Assembly: GCA_944392615.1 (NCBI GenBank)
Contig: CALXXF010000024.1
Location: 1-33,319 of the forward strand
Direction: 5' to 3'
Source: an uncultured Clostridia bacterium
Lineage (GTDB): Bacteria; Bacillota; Clostridia; Oscillospirales; CAG-272
Length of the DNA stretch: 33,319 bases
Of the stretch, positions 33,211-33,319 are shown one piece after another; position 1 is the first letter of the stretch; every line of letters begins with the position of its first letter. A program made the position numbers and the translations under genes. The notes beneath the pieces are model-generated. The model saw only the letters and a list, made by a program, of their open reading frames with translations, ran no database searches and had not been told where the DNA came from.

Positions 33211-33248
33211 AAAATCCGCGACTGGATTTGTCCCGTCGCGGATTTTTT
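33211..33248 (+). terminator. Terminator of the cysteine desulfurase operon
   Basis: AAAATCCGCGAC (33211-33222) pairs with GTCGCGGATTTT (33235-33246), followed by further T. Nothing is seen between the desulfurase stop and this hairpin. Confidence 0.9.
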
Positions 33249-33250
33249 AT

Positions 33251-33319
33251 GTGCGCTCGGCATGCGCTATCACTTGGCGGTGAAAGTCCGCTACAGACTT
33301 GGCAGTAGGAACTGTTAGC
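33251..33319 (+). mobile_element. 5' end of a group II intron, cut by the window edge
   Basis: The sequence begins GTGCGCTCGGCATG, the usual group II intron 5' boundary type (GUGCG). It continues with GGCGGTGAAAGTCCGCTACA and GGCAGTAGGAACTGTTAGC, which I recognise as domain I sequence of bacterial group II introns that encode a reverse transcriptase/maturase. Only 69 bases are inside the window, so the maturase gene and 3' end are not visible. It starts two bases after the T-run of the terminator. That position resembles class C introns, which insert behind terminators, but the class cannot be fixed from this fragment. Confidence 0.82.

Overview
The window reads as chromosomal DNA of a Gram-positive anaerobe of the class Clostridia, probably an uncultured gut-type lineage. 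This is inferred from sigma-A-type promoters (TTGACA-17-TATAAT class), GGAGG ribosome sites with some TTG/GTG starts, a T-box leader in front of pheS, the rny-ymdB-spoVS order known from Bacillus, and a GGGtGRT/NifU-like pair that I associate with anaerobes. No species can be named from the sequence. No phage, CRISPR array or intact insertion sequence is present.

Layout. 1-450: tRNA-Trp (minus strand) with its terminator. Its 3' end and terminator are duplicated in a 216-bp unit that also carries a palindromic GATGAAATC hairpin element. 700-2850: a membrane-anchored VanY-like protein that has lost its zinc histidines, a gene-poor repeat region and a small two-helix membrane protein. 3100-6800: the NifU-like/GGGtGRT operon, then fucO behind a leader with an 84-bp tandem duplication. 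6900-13030 (minus): a leucine-rich-repeat lipoprotein, a 1096-residue GH92 glycosidase with Gln where the general acid is expected, and an orphan PTS EIIC protein. 13200-18260 (minus): a pheS-yitT-pheT operon led by a T-box. 18280-25430 (plus): a U32 peptidase-family protein, a membrane protein whose C-terminal two thirds derives from an IS630-type transposase, a DUF1538 membrane protein, a tandem-domain PII-like protein and pyruvate kinase. 25500-26540 (minus): an M14 carboxypeptidase. 26600-30400 (plus): rny, ymdB, spoVS. 30569-30985 (minus): a methylglyoxal-synthase homologue lacking catalytic residues. 31170-33250 (plus): a lipoprotein and a cysteine desulfurase, ending in a terminator. 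The last 69 bases are the 5' end of a group II intron lying directly behind that terminator.

How they fit together. Housekeeping genes (phe-tRNA synthetase, RNase Y/YmdB, pyruvate kinase, cysteine desulfurase) alternate with poorly characterised accessory genes. Two modules look most worth pursuing: the NifU-like plus GGGtGRT pair, and DUF1538 plus double-PII, where both partners are internally duplicated. Three proteins keep a recognisable enzyme fold while losing catalytic residues (VanY-like, IS630-like, MgsA-like). Many intergenic regions carry 2-3 copies of short direct repeats of different sequence (17, 19, 30, 33, 37, 46, 84 and 216 bp periods), so local tandem duplication appears common in this genome.
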